Below, in pieces: positions 34,341 to 44,341 of a DNA stretch of 64,000 bases. Made by a program: the position numbers and the translations under genes. Below the pieces are notes generated by a model. That model made no database searches. It was not told where the DNA came from and worked only from the letters and a program-made list of their open reading frames with translations. Positions within the stretch are counted from its first letter, which is position 1. Each line of letters opens with the position of its first letter. This stretch comes from a bacterium (GTDB lineage Bacteria; Planctomycetota; UBA1135; UBA2386), in contig JAUILN010000004.1 of NCBI GenBank assembly GCA_030432695.1, forward strand, positions 124,001 to 188,000, read 5' to 3'.

Positions 34341-35395
34341 GGCGGGGCGACGAGCCCGGCGAGATCCTGTCCGAGTTCGAGTACCGCGGCGAGACCGTTC
34401 GGATCCGGACCTTCCAGCCGGGAGACGAGGCGGGGTTGATCGACTGCTACAACTCGATCTTCCCGGTCGATCACCCGTCGCAGTTGCCGCAGACCCGCGC
34501 GCTCTGGGACTGGAAGTTCTCGACCGCGGTTTCGGGCCGGCGCGAGGTCGTCCTGGCGGACCACGAACGGGCGGGGGTGATCGGTGCCTATCCGTGCGTG
34601 CCGCTGCGGGTGCGACTCCGTGGCGAGGAGCGCTGGGCCAGTCAGATCGTCGACCTGATGGTGCGTCACGACTGGCGACGCGTCGGGCCTCGCCCCGGTC
34701 TGTTCGTGACCCTCGGCAACGCGTTCTACCAGCGCTACTGCGGCGGTGCGTCCGAACTCCAGGCGTTCAACTACGGTTGGCCGGTGCCGGCATGGAGGAT
34801 CGGTCAGCGCTACCTGCGCTACGAGAACGTCCGCGACTGGAACTTCCTGGCGAAGGAGGTGCCGGTGGAAGAGGACCGGCTGGTGCAGGCGCCGCGCGGG
34901 TTCGAGATCGTCGAGGTCGACCGACCGGCGCGGGAGGTCGACGATCTGTTCGAGCGCGCCAGCGTCGGCAGCGAGTTGACGCTGGTGAAGGACCGCACCT
35001 ACCTGCAGTGGCGCTACGTCGAGCATCCGGAGCGTGACTACCGCCTGTTCGAATGCCGGGGTCCGCGCGGCGGATTGCGGGGCATGGCGGTCTACACCCG
35101 CGGTGGCCTGCTGCGCCCGGACACCTCGTTTCTCTGCGACTGGCTGGTGGCACCAGGCGACGAACCCGCGGTGCGCTGCCTGGTCGCGGCCTGCGAGCGA
35201 GCCGCCCGCCATGACGAGACCGGCGTGTTGGCGGGGGTGTTCAATCCGGCCGACCCGCGCTTCGGCATGCTGCAGGACCTGGGCTACCGGGTCTGGGACA
35301 GCGGCTATTTCCTGGTGGTCGCGCCGTTCGCCGTCGACACGCTGTGGATGCGTGGCGCGTGGCCGTTCACGATGGGTGACTCGGATCTGATCTGA
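34337..35395 (+). CDS. Large GNAT-type acetyltransferase
   Basis: A 352-residue protein of two GNAT-like halves. The N-terminal half has VRIRTFQPGDEAGLIDCYNSIFP and the LWDWKF pattern seen in long GNAT proteins near cell-surface polysaccharide or glycan genes; the middle has KDRTYLQWRYVEHPERDY, another hallmark of that group. Enzyme substrate unknown. GTG at 34337 was chosen because it overlaps the upstream stop; the frame extends upstream into the neighbour. Coupled to the previous acetyltransferase and followed 60 bases later by a PIG-L deacetylase, so an acylation/deacetylation pair on one small molecule is possible (inference). Confidence 0.8.
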   Translation: MRRGDEPGEILSEFEYRGETVRIRTFQPGDEAGLIDCYNSIFPVDHPSQLPQTRALWDWKFSTAVSGRREVVLADHERAGVIGAYPCVPLRVRLRGEERWASQIVDLMVRHDWRRVGPRPGLFVTLGNAFYQRYCGGASELQAFNYGWPVPAWRIGQRYLRYENVRDWNFLAKEVPVEEDRLVQAPRGFEIVEVDRPAREVDDLFERASVGSELTLVKDRTYLQWRYVEHPERDYRLFECRGPRGGLRGMAVYTRGGLLRPDTSFLCDWLVAPGDEPAVRCLVAACERAARHDETGVLAGVFNPADPRFGMLQDLGYRVWDSGYFLVVAPFAVDTLWMRGAWPFTMGDSDLI

Positions 35396-35455
35396 CAGTG
35401 GGTCGCGTCCGGACCCCGCGTGTCACCCGTCTCGCGTGTCTCTCTTCTGGCCTCG

Positions 35456-36166
35456 ATGCGCCTGCCCGCCGACTACGACCCGAGCCCGCCTCGCGATGCC
35501 GAGCGATGGACCGCGCCGCCCGCGGGGCGCGTGCTGTGCTTCGTGCCCCACCCCGATGACGAGACGATCGGCCCTGGCGGGGCCCTGGCCTTGCACGTTG
35601 CACAGGGCGACCAGGTGCGCGTCGCGATCGCGACCGACGGCACTGCCGGCGACCCGGACGGCCATTTCCCGGCCGAAGGCTACGCGGCGCGCCGGCGGGG
35701 AGAGGCTCGCGCGGCGTTGCAAGAGCTGGGCGTCGAGGACGTGACGTTCTGGGGCTACCCCGACAATCAGGTGGTTCAGCCCGCCGACCTCGAAGGCGTC
35801 ACGCTGCGCGCCGTCCAGGAACTCGAGGCGAGCCGACCGGAGGTCGTCTACCTGCCGTGGCCGGGCGAACGCAACGGCGACCACCGAGCGTTGGCAGCCG
35901 GCGTGTGCGCTGCGCTCGGACGGATCGGTTTCGCCGGCACCGCGCTCGGCTACGAGGTCTGGACGCCGTTCGACCCCGACGCCGTGCTCGACATCACCGC
36001 CGTCGTCGAACGCAAGCGCGCAGCGCTGCGGCGGCACGTCACGCAGCTGCGCTACGTCGACTACGAACACGTGATCCTGGGCCTCAACGCCTACCGCTCG
36101 CTGTTGCACGGCGGAGGGCGGGGTTACCACGAGGGCTTCGTGCGGATCGAGGTGGGGCCACGCTGA
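35456..36166 (+). CDS. PIG-L family zinc deacetylase
   Basis: A 236-residue LmbE/PIG-L protein. The zinc motif PHPDDE (residues 31-36) lies near the N-terminus and a second His appears in GERNGDHRAL; this family removes N-acetyl groups from GlcNAc-containing substrates such as GlcNAc-inositol or GlcNAc-malate (BshB-like). Which substrate applies here is unknown. The ATG at 35456 was preferred over a GTG at 35420 that would add 12 residues. Neighbours are two GNAT acetyltransferases. Confidence 0.87.
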   Translation: MRLPADYDPSPPRDAERWTAPPAGRVLCFVPHPDDETIGPGGALALHVAQGDQVRVAIATDGTAGDPDGHFPAEGYAARRRGEARAALQELGVEDVTFWGYPDNQVVQPADLEGVTLRAVQELEASRPEVVYLPWPGERNGDHRALAAGVCAALGRIGFAGTALGYEVWTPFDPDAVLDITAVVERKRAALRRHVTQLRYVDYEHVILGLNAYRSLLHGGGRGYHEGFVRIEVGPR

Positions 36167-36180
36167 GCCGGGGAGAGACC

Positions 36181-37362
36181 ATGAGCGGAACGACCGTTCG
36201 ACTGGGAGCCAAGGGCTCGAAGCTGGCGCACAAGGGGCGGCCGTGGTTCTACGCCGACGACCTCGCCGACCGGTTGCCCGAGACTCCGGGCCTGGCGCGG
36301 GTCCTCGACGACAAGGGCCGCGACCTCGGACTCGGCGTCGTCTCGCCGCATTCGCGGCTGGCGCTGCGGTTGGCGGGTGGCTGGCCCGGCGACGCGGTCC
36401 CGGCTCCCGAGGAATTCTTCGATTCCCGCCTGGCGGCCGCGTTGGCGCGTCGCTCCCACCTGCTCGGACCGGCCGAGGGTAGTCGGATCGTCCACGGTGA
36501 GGCCGACGCCCTGCCCGGTCTGGTCGTCGACCGCTACGCCGACGTCGTGGTGGTCCAGGTCGGCAGCGCCGGGCTGGAGCCGTTCACCGCCGAACTCGTC
36601 GCGGCGCTGGACGCGAAGCTCGCGCCGCGGATGGTCCTGGCACGCCACGACACCGCGGTCCGCCGCCTCGAGAAGCTCCCCGAGGAGATCCGGCTGCTGA
36701 GCGGTCGGCGGGTCGAGGAGGTCGAGATCGAGGAGGGCGGACTGCGTCATCCGGTCCGGCCCTGGACGGGTCACAAGACCGGCTTCTACCTCGACCAGCG
36801 TCCGGCGCGGGCATTCGTCGGTCGCCACGCCAGGGGGCGGCGGGTCCTCGACGTGTTCAGCTACCAGGGCGGCTTCGCGCTCAGTGCCCTGCACGGTGGT
36901 GCCGCCAGCGCCCTCGCCATCGACCAGTCCGCCGACGCGCTCGCCGCGGCTGCGGCGGCCGCCGAGCGCAATGGGCTCGTGGGCCTGGAGACCTGCGGGG
37001 ACAACGCCTTCACGAAGCTTCGCGATCTGCGGCGCGCCGGCGAGCAGTTCGACCTCGTGGTCGTGGACCCGCCGGCGTTCGCCAAGAACCGCCGCGAGCT
37101 GCAGGGTGCGCTGCGCGGCTACCGCGATCTCAACCGGCTGGCGCTGCGGCTGCTCGGCCCTGGCGGGCTGCTGGTGACCTGTTCGTGCAGTCACCACATG
37201 TCGCCCGTTCGCTTCGAGGAGACGCTGCGTCATGCCGCTGCCGAACTGCCGTTCCGCACGCTCCTCCGCGCGCGGATCGGGGCAGGCGAGGACCACCCGG
37301 TGTGGCTGGCCCTGCCGGAGTCCGAGTATCTGAAGGTCCTCGTCGCCGAGCGGGGCGATTGA
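36181..37362 (+). CDS. rlmI: RlmI-like 23S rRNA (cytosine-5) methyltransferase
   Basis: A 393-residue class I SAM methyltransferase with an N-terminal PUA domain (about 1-75) and the RlmI signatures GHKTGFYLDQR, VLDVFSYQGGFAL (SAM loop), VVVDPPAFAKN and TCSCSHHM with the catalytic Cys. RlmI methylates C1962 of 23S rRNA in E. coli; close paralogues (RlmK/L-type) exist, so the exact site is inferred. The ATG at 36181 has GGGGAGAG just upstream; the 14-base gap to the PIG-L stop suggests co-transcription. Confidence 0.88.
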   Translation: MSGTTVRLGAKGSKLAHKGRPWFYADDLADRLPETPGLARVLDDKGRDLGLGVVSPHSRLALRLAGGWPGDAVPAPEEFFDSRLAAALARRSHLLGPAEGSRIVHGEADALPGLVVDRYADVVVVQVGSAGLEPFTAELVAALDAKLAPRMVLARHDTAVRRLEKLPEEIRLLSGRRVEEVEIEEGGLRHPVRPWTGHKTGFYLDQRPARAFVGRHARGRRVLDVFSYQGGFALSALHGGAASALAIDQSADALAAAAAAAERNGLVGLETCGDNAFTKLRDLRRAGEQFDLVVVDPPAFAKNRRELQGALRGYRDLNRLALRLLGPGGLLVTCSCSHHMSPVRFEETLRHAAAELPFRTLLRARIGAGEDHPVWLALPESEYLKVLVAERGD

Positions 37363-37377
37363 GTCTCGCGAGCTTGG

Positions 37378-37383
37378 TAGACT
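37378..37383 (+). promoter_or_regulatory. Putative -10 box of thiS
   Basis: TAGACT preceded by GG, 28 bases before the thiS ATG. A TTGAGT stands only 13 bases upstream, too close for a normal -35, so the -35 is unclear. Confidence 0.3.
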
Positions 37384-37411
37384 GCCCGGTCCGTCCGAAC
37401 CCGACTCCGCG

Positions 37412-37639
37412 ATGAGCGAAGCAACGAACCACTCCGACCTGCGGGTCACCGTCAACGGCGAGGCCCGCAGCCTCGCAGCTGGCACGACGGTGGCCGATCT
37501 GCTCGCCGAACTCGAGATCGGCACCAGCCACACGGCCGTCGAGCGCAACCGCCAGATCGTGCCGAAGACCGCGTTCGCCGCGACCCGTCTGGAGGACGGT
37601 GATCAGCTGGAGATCGTCACCCTGGTCGGCGGCGGCTGA
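37412..37639 (+). CDS. thiS: Sulfur carrier protein ThiS
   Basis: A 75-residue ubiquitin-like protein whose C-terminus ends in Gly-Gly-Gly, the site that is adenylated and thiocarboxylated to carry sulfur into the thiamine thiazole ring. The VTVNGE and [19 protein letters not shown] blocks are typical. It precedes thiG by 29 bases. The adenylyltransferase ThiF and the dehydrating partners ThiH or ThiO are not seen in the window. Confidence 0.9.
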   Translation: MSEATNHSDLRVTVNGEARSLAAGTTVADLLAELEIGTSHTAVERNRQIVPKTAFAATRLEDGDQLEIVTLVGGG

Positions 37640-37668
37640 ACCGGTCCGCACATCCTCCCCGCTCCGCC

Positions 37669-38535
37669 ATGGCTGACACCATCCACCCCTACTCCGTCGA
37701 CGGCAGCGAACCGGCCCGTGAGGACACGCCGCTGCAGATCGGCGAGTACGTGTTCTCCTCCCGGCTCTTCGTCGGCACCGGCAAGTACGAGTCGCCCGAG
37801 CAGATGGTGCAGGCGCTCGAGGAGTCCGGCACCGAGTGTGTCACCGTCGCGGTGCGCCGACTCGACGTCGGTGTGCCGAAGGGCGAGAAGCTCACCGACT
37901 ACCTGGACACGAAGCGCTACAGGCTGCTGCCGAACACCGCCGGTTGCTTCAGCGCCGAGGACGCGGTCCGCTACGCCCGGCTCGGTCGCGAGGCCGGGAT
38001 GTCGGACATGGTCAAGCTCGAGGTGCTCGGCGACACCGACACCCTGCTGCCGGACCCGGTCGGCACCCTGGCCGCGGCGAGGATCCTGGTCGACGAGGGC
38101 TTCACCGTGCTCTGCTACACCAGCGACGACCCGATCGTCGCGAAGCGTCTCGAGGATCTCGGAGTCGCCGCGGTGATGCCGGCGGGTGCGCCGATCGGCT
38201 CCGGTCAGGGCATCCAGAATCCCAACAACATCCGGATCATCCTCGAGCGGGCGAAGGTGCCGGTCCTGGTGGATGCGGGCGTGGGGACGGCTTCCGACGT
38301 GACCGTCGCGATGGAACTCGGCGCGCATGGCGTGCTGCTGAACACCGGTATCGCCAAGGCCAAGGACCCGGTGCTGATGGCGCGCGCGATGCGCCACGCC
38401 TGCGAGGCGGGGCGCGCAGCGTGGCTGGCGGGACGCATGGGGCGCAAGCTCTACGCGACCGCCTCGTCGCCGACTGCCGGGCACGTGCAGCGCGCCGTCG
38501 AACAGCCGTCGCGGATGGAAGTCGCCGGTGAGTGA
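37669..38535 (+). CDS. thiG: Thiazole synthase ThiG
   Basis: A 288-residue TIM-barrel enzyme that builds the thiazole phosphate carboxylate from DXP, ThiS-thiocarboxylate and dehydroglycine. The Schiff-base Lys is Lys 116 in MVKLEVLGD; other motifs are [25 protein letters not shown] and DAGVGTASD. The N-terminus has about 20 residues more than E. coli ThiG. Its last 8 bases overlap the GTG of the CPBP gene. Confidence 0.94.
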   Translation: MADTIHPYSVDGSEPAREDTPLQIGEYVFSSRLFVGTGKYESPEQMVQALEESGTECVTVAVRRLDVGVPKGEKLTDYLDTKRYRLLPNTAGCFSAEDAVRYARLGREAGMSDMVKLEVLGDTDTLLPDPVGTLAAARILVDEGFTVLCYTSDDPIVAKRLEDLGVAAVMPAGAPIGSGQGIQNPNNIRIILERAKVPVLVDAGVGTASDVTVAMELGAHGVLLNTGIAKAKDPVLMARAMRHACEAGRAAWLAGRMGRKLYATASSPTAGHVQRAVEQPSRMEVAGE

Positions 38536-39253
38536 CGTCGCCGAGGTCCGTTCCGGCTGGCGCGATCTCGCCGCCGCGCTGCTGGCCCTCCTGGCGATGT
38601 CGGTGCTGGCGCAGATCGTGCTCGCGGCGCTGACCGGGGGGCAGCCGCAGGACGCCGACGGCGAGATCCTGCTCGGTCCCGCCTACGCCGCGCAGTTCGC
38701 GGCCTCGCTGCTGGTGATCTTCCTGGCGTTCCGCGTCGGACGTCCCGGACCGCACGGGCACGGCATCGGAAGGGCCATCCTCCAGTACCTCGGCTTCCTG
38801 GTCGGGTTCGTTCCGCTCGCGTTCGTGCTGCTGCCGATGCTGTGGCAGGAACTCGGCCTGCCGCTCGCCCCGCAGGCACATCTGGTCTGGTTCCTGGAGG
38901 ACGGCACGCCGCTCGGCTTCTGGTTGGTCGGTCTGGCGACCGCCGCCCTCGTCGGTCCGGTGTTCGAGGAAGTGGTCTTCCGGGGCTACCTGCTGCGAGG
39001 CCTGCAGACCCTGATGGGGTCGACCGCGGCGATCTGGATCTCCGCGGGGTTGTTCGGGCTCCTGCACGTGGACGCGGGCTGGTTCGTGGTGCTGCCGTTG
39101 AGCCTGCTCGGCGCACTCCTCGGCTGGTTCCGGGTGCGCTACGAGGGCCTCGCCGCGCCGATCGCCGTCCACGTGCTGCACAACACCTGGGTCCTCGCGG
39201 TCACGCTGGCGTCGCCGCAACTGCTCGAGGCCGCCTACCGTACGGGTGGCTGA
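38528..39253 (+). CDS. CPBP family intramembrane glutamic endopeptidase
   Basis: A 241-residue membrane protein with about six to seven membrane segments and the CPBP/Rce1-like motifs: EEVVFRG (Glu 147, Glu 148, Arg 152), FGLLHVDAG, and HVLHNTW in the last helix. These metal-free intramembrane proteases cleave prenylated or bacteriocin-related peptides in characterised cases; the target here is unknown. GTG start overlaps thiG by 8 bases. Its 3' end overlaps the convergent histidine kinase by 19 bases. Confidence 0.85.
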   Translation: MSDVAEVRSGWRDLAAALLALLAMSVLAQIVLAALTGGQPQDADGEILLGPAYAAQFAASLLVIFLAFRVGRPGPHGHGIGRAILQYLGFLVGFVPLAFVLLPMLWQELGLPLAPQAHLVWFLEDGTPLGFWLVGLATAALVGPVFEEVVFRGYLLRGLQTLMGSTAAIWISAGLFGLLHVDAGWFVVLPLSLLGALLGWFRVRYEGLAAPIAVHVLHNTWVLAVTLASPQLLEAAYRTGG

Positions 39254-42200
39254 TCCGACCGCTTCGCGGTCCGACCGGCGACCCGCCGGATCGCCTCGAC
39301 CAACCGTTCGAAGTCGACGGGCTTGGTCATGTGCTCCTCGAAGCCGGCGGCAGCGCTGCCGCGGCGGTCCTTCTCGCTGCCGAAGCCGCTGAGCGCGATC
39401 CCGGGCACAGCGGAGCCGGTGGCCCGCATCCGGCGCAGGAGGTCGTGTCCACTGCCGTCGGGCAGACCGAGGTCGGACACGAGGACGTCGAAGTGCTCGT
39501 TGCCGAGCGCCTCCAGAGCGTCGTTCACGGACGCACTGCACCGCACGGTCAGGCCGTGCGGCTCGAGCAGCAGGGTCATCGTCTCCGCCGTGTCCGCATG
39601 GTCTTCGACCAGCAGGACCCTCAGGCCGGCCGCGTCCGAGCCGCTCGAGGGTTCGGGGGGCGGCGATCCGGCAGCGGCGACGGTGGGCAACTCCAAGGTG
39701 AACGTCGCGCCCCGGTCAGGGCCGGCGCTCTCCGCGCGGATCGTTCCGCCGTGCTCCTCGACGAGGGCCTTGGTGATCGCCAGGCCGAGTCCCATCCCGC
39801 CGAACCGCCTCGTGACGGTCGCGCCTCCCTGCTCGAACGCTTCGAAGATGCTCGGCAGAGTCTGAGGGGCGATTCCGACGCCGGTGTCGCGGACCACGAC
39901 CCGCAGCTGCCCCGTCGCGGCTCCCGTCGCGGTGACGTCCGCGGTCGTCAACGAGACCGTGCCGCCGGGTAGGGTGAACTTGACCGCGTTCTCGAGCAGG
40001 TTCCACAGGATCTGTTGCATGCGCGCGCCGTCGCCGAGCACGTGAAAGGCACCTGCCGCCAGTCCGACGGCGAGAGTGACCTGCCGGTTCTCGGCTTCGG
40101 CGGCGACCATCTCGACGACGCGGTCGATGCTGTCGTGGACGTCGATCGTGGTGAACTCCAGATCGAGCTTGCCGCGAGCGACGCGGGTGAGGTCGAGAAG
40201 GTCGTCGACGAGGCGGCCCTCGAGGGCGACGTTGCGGTGGATCATCGCGAGGAGTCGACGCGCGTCGTCTGGCAGGTCGCCGCGGCGGGTGAGTTCGCTC
40301 GCGGCAGCGAGGACCGGGGTGAGCGGCGTGCGCAGTTCGTGGCTGAGGATCGCGAGGAAGTGGTCTTTCGCGGCGTTGGCGCGCTCGGCCTCCTCCATGC
40401 TGTGGCGCATCCGCTCCTCGAGTCGGTGCTGATCCGTCGCATCCCGGGTGACGACCAACAGGCTGGTCACTCTCCCCGCGGCGTCGAACTCGGGCACGTA
40501 CTTGGCGAAGTAGTGGCGTTCGTGATCCGGGGCGCGGAACGCGAAGGTCGTCGCCAGCGGCCTCCCGGTCTCGAACACCTTCCGCATGTCGGCGTCCCAC
40601 CTCTCGACCAGGAAGCCAGGCATCCCGAGTTCCCGGTTGGTCTTGCCGAGGAACGCCTCCGGTGGCAGACCCGTGGCCTCGGTGACCGCCTCGTTCACGT
40701 AGATGTGGCGGAGCTCACGGTCGAAGCGCGCGATGATGTCCGGGATGTTGGCGGTGACCGACCGGAGCTCCCGCTCGCGGGCTGCGACCGCCTCCTCCGC
40801 GCGGCGCTCCGTCGTCACGTCGAACGCCGCGAGCATCCCGCGGGCCGGGCGCCGCGCCTTGCCGGTTCCGGCGAAGAACACCCGCTTGCGCACCCGGAGC
40901 CAGCGGACGGTGCCGTCGGTCCGGTCGACGATGCGGTGGTCCATGCCGAACTCACCGGTACCCTGCGGGTCGAGGCTGTCCTCGATGCGCCACAGCAGTT
41001 CCGGGCGATCGTCCGGGTGGAAGGTCGCGTGGATCGCGGCGCGGGAGACCGAGCGTTCGCCTTCGCCGAGGCCGAACAGTCGGGCGGCCTCGCCGCCGAG
41101 GCGGACCTCGTCGGTCGTGTAGTCGAACTCGGCCAACGCGAGTCCGGCGACCTCGGTGCCCATCGCGAGGCGCTCCTCGCTGGCCCGCAAGCGGGACTCG
41201 GCCAGTTTCCGCTGGGTGACGTCCTTGAACACGATGATGAAGCGCCGCTCGCCCTGCGTCGGTGCCGCGTAGACGTCGAACCACTTGCCCATCGGTTCGG
41301 CCCACTGCTCGAACCGCAGCGTCTCGCCGCCCAGGGCCGCCCGCGCGTAGGTCGTGCACCAGTGCGGTTCGAGTCCCGGGATCTCCGTGTAGGCGGTCTT
41401 GCCGACCGCGTTGCGGATGCCGGTGAACTCCTCGAACAGCGGGTTCACCTCGAGGAACCGGTAATCGATCGCCTGGCCCGCGTCGTCGACCAGCATCTCG
41501 CACAGGCAGTAGCCCTCGTCGATGCTGGTGAAGATCTCGCGAAGACGCGATTCGCTCTCGCGGACCCGTTCCTCGCTCCGGCGCTGCTCGGTGATGTCCT
41601 CGGTGGCGATGATGATGCCACCGACCTCGCCCGCGACGGTCCGCCACGGGCGGAGTTCCCACTTCAGCCACTGTGCGGCCCCATCCGCGCATAGGTAACA
41701 GTCGCCCTCGGATTCCAGGGTCTCCCCGGCGAGTCCGCGGCGATGCGCGTCGTGGAACTTCTCCGGAAGGTCCGGGAACAGCTCGATGTGGGATCTGCCG
41801 AGGATGTCGGCGGGCAAGCCGTAGTCGCCGAGCCAGCGCCGGCTGACGGCGAGGTAGCACATCTCACGGTCGAACATCGCGATCGCCGCGGGTGCGTGCT
41901 CGATGAACAAGCGCAGTCGGCCTTCGCTCTCCCGCAGCCGCTGCTCGGCGATCTTTCGGTCGGTGATGTCGACGCCGCTCACGACCACCGCAGTCACGTT
42001 GCCCGAGGCATCGCGGAGCGGTGCGGAGCAGTGATCCACAGCACGGATCGAGCCCTCGGTGGCGCGGTAGGTCGATTCGAAGCGGCTGCTCTCGCCGTGT
42101 GCCGCCCGGGCGACGCTTTCGCGCACACGCTCGCGTTCGGCCAGGTCGTGGCGCCACCATGCGGCCTCGTGGAACGGTCTGCCGACGACGTCCTCCGGGT

Positions 42201-42858
42201 CGACTCCGCAGGCTTCGAGCGCGGTGCGGTTCACCTGCCGCACGGTGCCCTCGCGATCGCAGACGCCGACGAAGTAACCGATCTGGTCGATCGCACCGCG
42301 CAGCAGGTCCTCGCTCTGCTGGCGGTCGTGGTCTCGATCGAGGACCGGCCGGGCGTGCGCGACTTCGCGCCCGGTGTCGCCGCGTCGTGCCGCGCGCCGA
42401 GCCATCGCGTTGGTCACGGCCTGATGCAGCGAAGCAGCGGAGAGCGACCGCGTCGCGATCCGGTCGTCCGCGCCCGCCGCGAAGAGCGCTTCGATCGTCT
42501 CCGGGTCGTCCCGCTCGTCGAGAACGATCACCGGACTCGGCAGGACGCCTGGGCATGCCTCGCGCATCTGCCGAAGGGCATCGGTGGCGTCGACGTCCGA
42601 GCGACCGAGGCCGAGCAGCACGCAGTCGAACGGGACGTCGTCGTCGGGCCGTCCCGAAGTGGTCGGAACATTCCCTGAGGCGAGCAAGCCGAGGCCCGCT
42701 CGAAGGTCGCGCGCGGAGGTGGTTTCCACGGCGCCGTCGAAGGCTTCCTGCAGCAGGGCACCGATCGCCGGCGGATCCTCGTCGTGGTCGACAACGAGGA
42801 GCCGGATGCGCCGCGCAGGAGTAGGGGCGGCCGGGGGCTGGGGCGAGATCTCTCCCAT
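39235..42858 (-). CDS. Hybrid sensor histidine kinase with degenerate receiver, five PAS domains and C-terminal receiver
   Basis: A 1207-residue cytoplasmic signalling protein without membrane segments. Order: a receiver-like domain (about 18-150) in which Gly 83 replaces the phosphoacceptor Asp (LLGLGRSD) and Thr 136 replaces the conserved Lys; five consecutive PAS/PAC units (about 165-815), each ending in a (V/I)xDITxR-type segment; a HisKA domain with His 840 in LSHELRTPL; an HATPase domain with N, G1 and G2 boxes (NLLENAVKF, DTGVGIA, GGMGLGLAI); and a C-terminal receiver with intact Asp 1129 (SDLGLPDG) and Lys 1179. The degenerate front receiver may act as a protein-binding or sensor module. 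It could control output through another receiver protein not in the window. Confidence 0.93.
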   Translation of the reverse strand: MGEISPQPPAAPTPARRIRLLVVDHDEDPPAIGALLQEAFDGAVETTSARDLRAGLGLLASGNVPTTSGRPDDDVPFDCVLLGLGRSDVDATDALRQMREACPGVLPSPVIVLDERDDPETIEALFAAGADDRIATRSLSAASLHQAVTNAMARRAARRGDTGREVAHARPVLDRDHDRQQSEDLLRGAIDQIGYFVGVCDREGTVRQVNRTALEACGVDPEDVVGRPFHEAAWWRHDLAERERVRESVARAAHGESSRFESTYRATEGSIRAVDHCSAPLRDASGNVTAVVVSGVDITDRKIAEQRLRESEGRLRLFIEHAPAAIAMFDREMCYLAVSRRWLGDYGLPADILGRSHIELFPDLPEKFHDAHRRGLAGETLESEGDCYLCADGAAQWLKWELRPWRTVAGEVGGIIIATEDITEQRRSEERVRESESRLREIFTSIDEGYCLCEMLVDDAGQAIDYRFLEVNPLFEEFTGIRNAVGKTAYTEIPGLEPHWCTTYARAALGGETLRFEQWAEPMGKWFDVYAAPTQGERRFIIVFKDVTQRKLAESRLRASEERLAMGTEVAGLALAEFDYTTDEVRLGGEAARLFGLGEGERSVSRAAIHATFHPDDRPELLWRIEDSLDPQGTGEFGMDHRIVDRTDGTVRWLRVRKRVFFAGTGKARRPARGMLAAFDVTTERRAEEAVAARERELRSVTANIPDIIARFDRELRHIYVNEAVTEATGLPPEAFLGKTNRELGMPGFLVERWDADMRKVFETGRPLATTFAFRAPDHERHYFAKYVPEFDAAGRVTSLLVVTRDATDQHRLEERMRHSMEEAERANAAKDHFLAILSHELRTPLTPVLAAASELTRRGDLPDDARRLLAMIHRNVALEGRLVDDLLDLTRVARGKLDLEFTTIDVHDSIDRVVEMVAAEAENRQVTLAVGLAAGAFHVLGDGARMQQILWNLLENAVKFTLPGGTVSLTTADVTATGAATGQLRVVVRDTGVGIAPQTLPSIFEAFEQGGATVTRRFGGMGLGLAITKALVEEHGGTIRAESAGPDRGATFTLELPTVAAAGSPPPEPSSGSDAAGLRVLLVEDHADTAETMTLLLEPHGLTVRCSASVNDALEALGNEHFDVLVSDLGLPDGSGHDLLRRMRATGSAVPGIALSGFGSEKDRRGSAAAGFEEHMTKPVDFERLVEAIRRVAGRTAKRSDQPPVR

Positions 42859-42871
42859 CGATCAGGGAAAG

Positions 42872-42901
42872 ACCTTAGTTGGGGACACTCGTCGCGGACA
42901 A
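42872..42901 (-). promoter_or_regulatory. Putative promoter of the histidine kinase gene
   Basis: On the minus strand: -35 TTGTCC (42901-42896), 18-base spacer, -10 TAAGGT (42877-42872), 13 bases before the ATG at 42858. One of the best sigma70-like matches in the window, but still a pattern match only. Confidence 0.4.
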
Positions 42902-42979
42902 GGTGTCGGCCGGCCCTGCCCTGGGATTCGCTCTGTTCTCGGCGGGGCGTGTGGCGTGCCGGAGCTCCGGGATCGCGGG

Positions 42980-44005
<1,026 letters not shown>

Positions 44006-44087
44006 GGTGGTGCGGTTCGTAGGCCCCGTGCTCGCCGAGGCAACCGCGAGCTTCGAGCCGAGTCCCGCGGTGTGTGGCCGGATGCCG

Positions 44088-44321
44088 CTACGCGATGCCG
44101 TGCCCGCCGTCGATGCGCAGGTCGGCGCCGGTGATGAACCCCGACCGCCACGACAGCATGTGCACGATCTGCGCGGCGATCTCCGCCGGTGCGGCGAAGC
44201 GGGGCAGAGGGGTCGTCGCGGCGAGTGCTGCGGCCGCGGTGGCCGCGCCGATGCCCGAACCCGCACCCGTCACCACCACCGTCCGCCCTTCGAGGAGACC
44301 TCCGCTCGCGTCCACGACCAT
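44088..44321 (-). pseudogene. Short-chain dehydrogenase/reductase remnant with internal deletion
   Basis: A 77-codon open frame that contains the first and last parts of an SDR but not the middle. The N-terminal block RTVVVTGAGSGIGAATAAAA is the Rossmann nucleotide-binding motif; immediately after, PLPRFAAPAEIAAQIVHML and SGFITGADLRIDGG are the C-terminal block of a classic 250-residue SDR. The central about 170 residues, with the Ser-Tyr-Lys catalytic residues, are missing with no frame break, consistent with an in-frame deletion. A 77-residue protein could be made but cannot catalyse the SDR reaction. It lies between the antiporter and the gamma-carbonic-anhydrase gene. Confidence 0.8.
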
Positions 44322-44326
44322 CGCGG

Positions 44327-44332
44327 TATCTT
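44327..44332 (+). promoter_or_regulatory. Putative -10 box of the gamma-carbonic-anhydrase-like gene
   Basis: TATCTT preceded by GG, ending nine bases before the ATG at 44342. The spacing fits a leaderless transcript. No good -35 is visible. Confidence 0.3.
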
Positions 44333-44341
44333 CGCTCCGGT

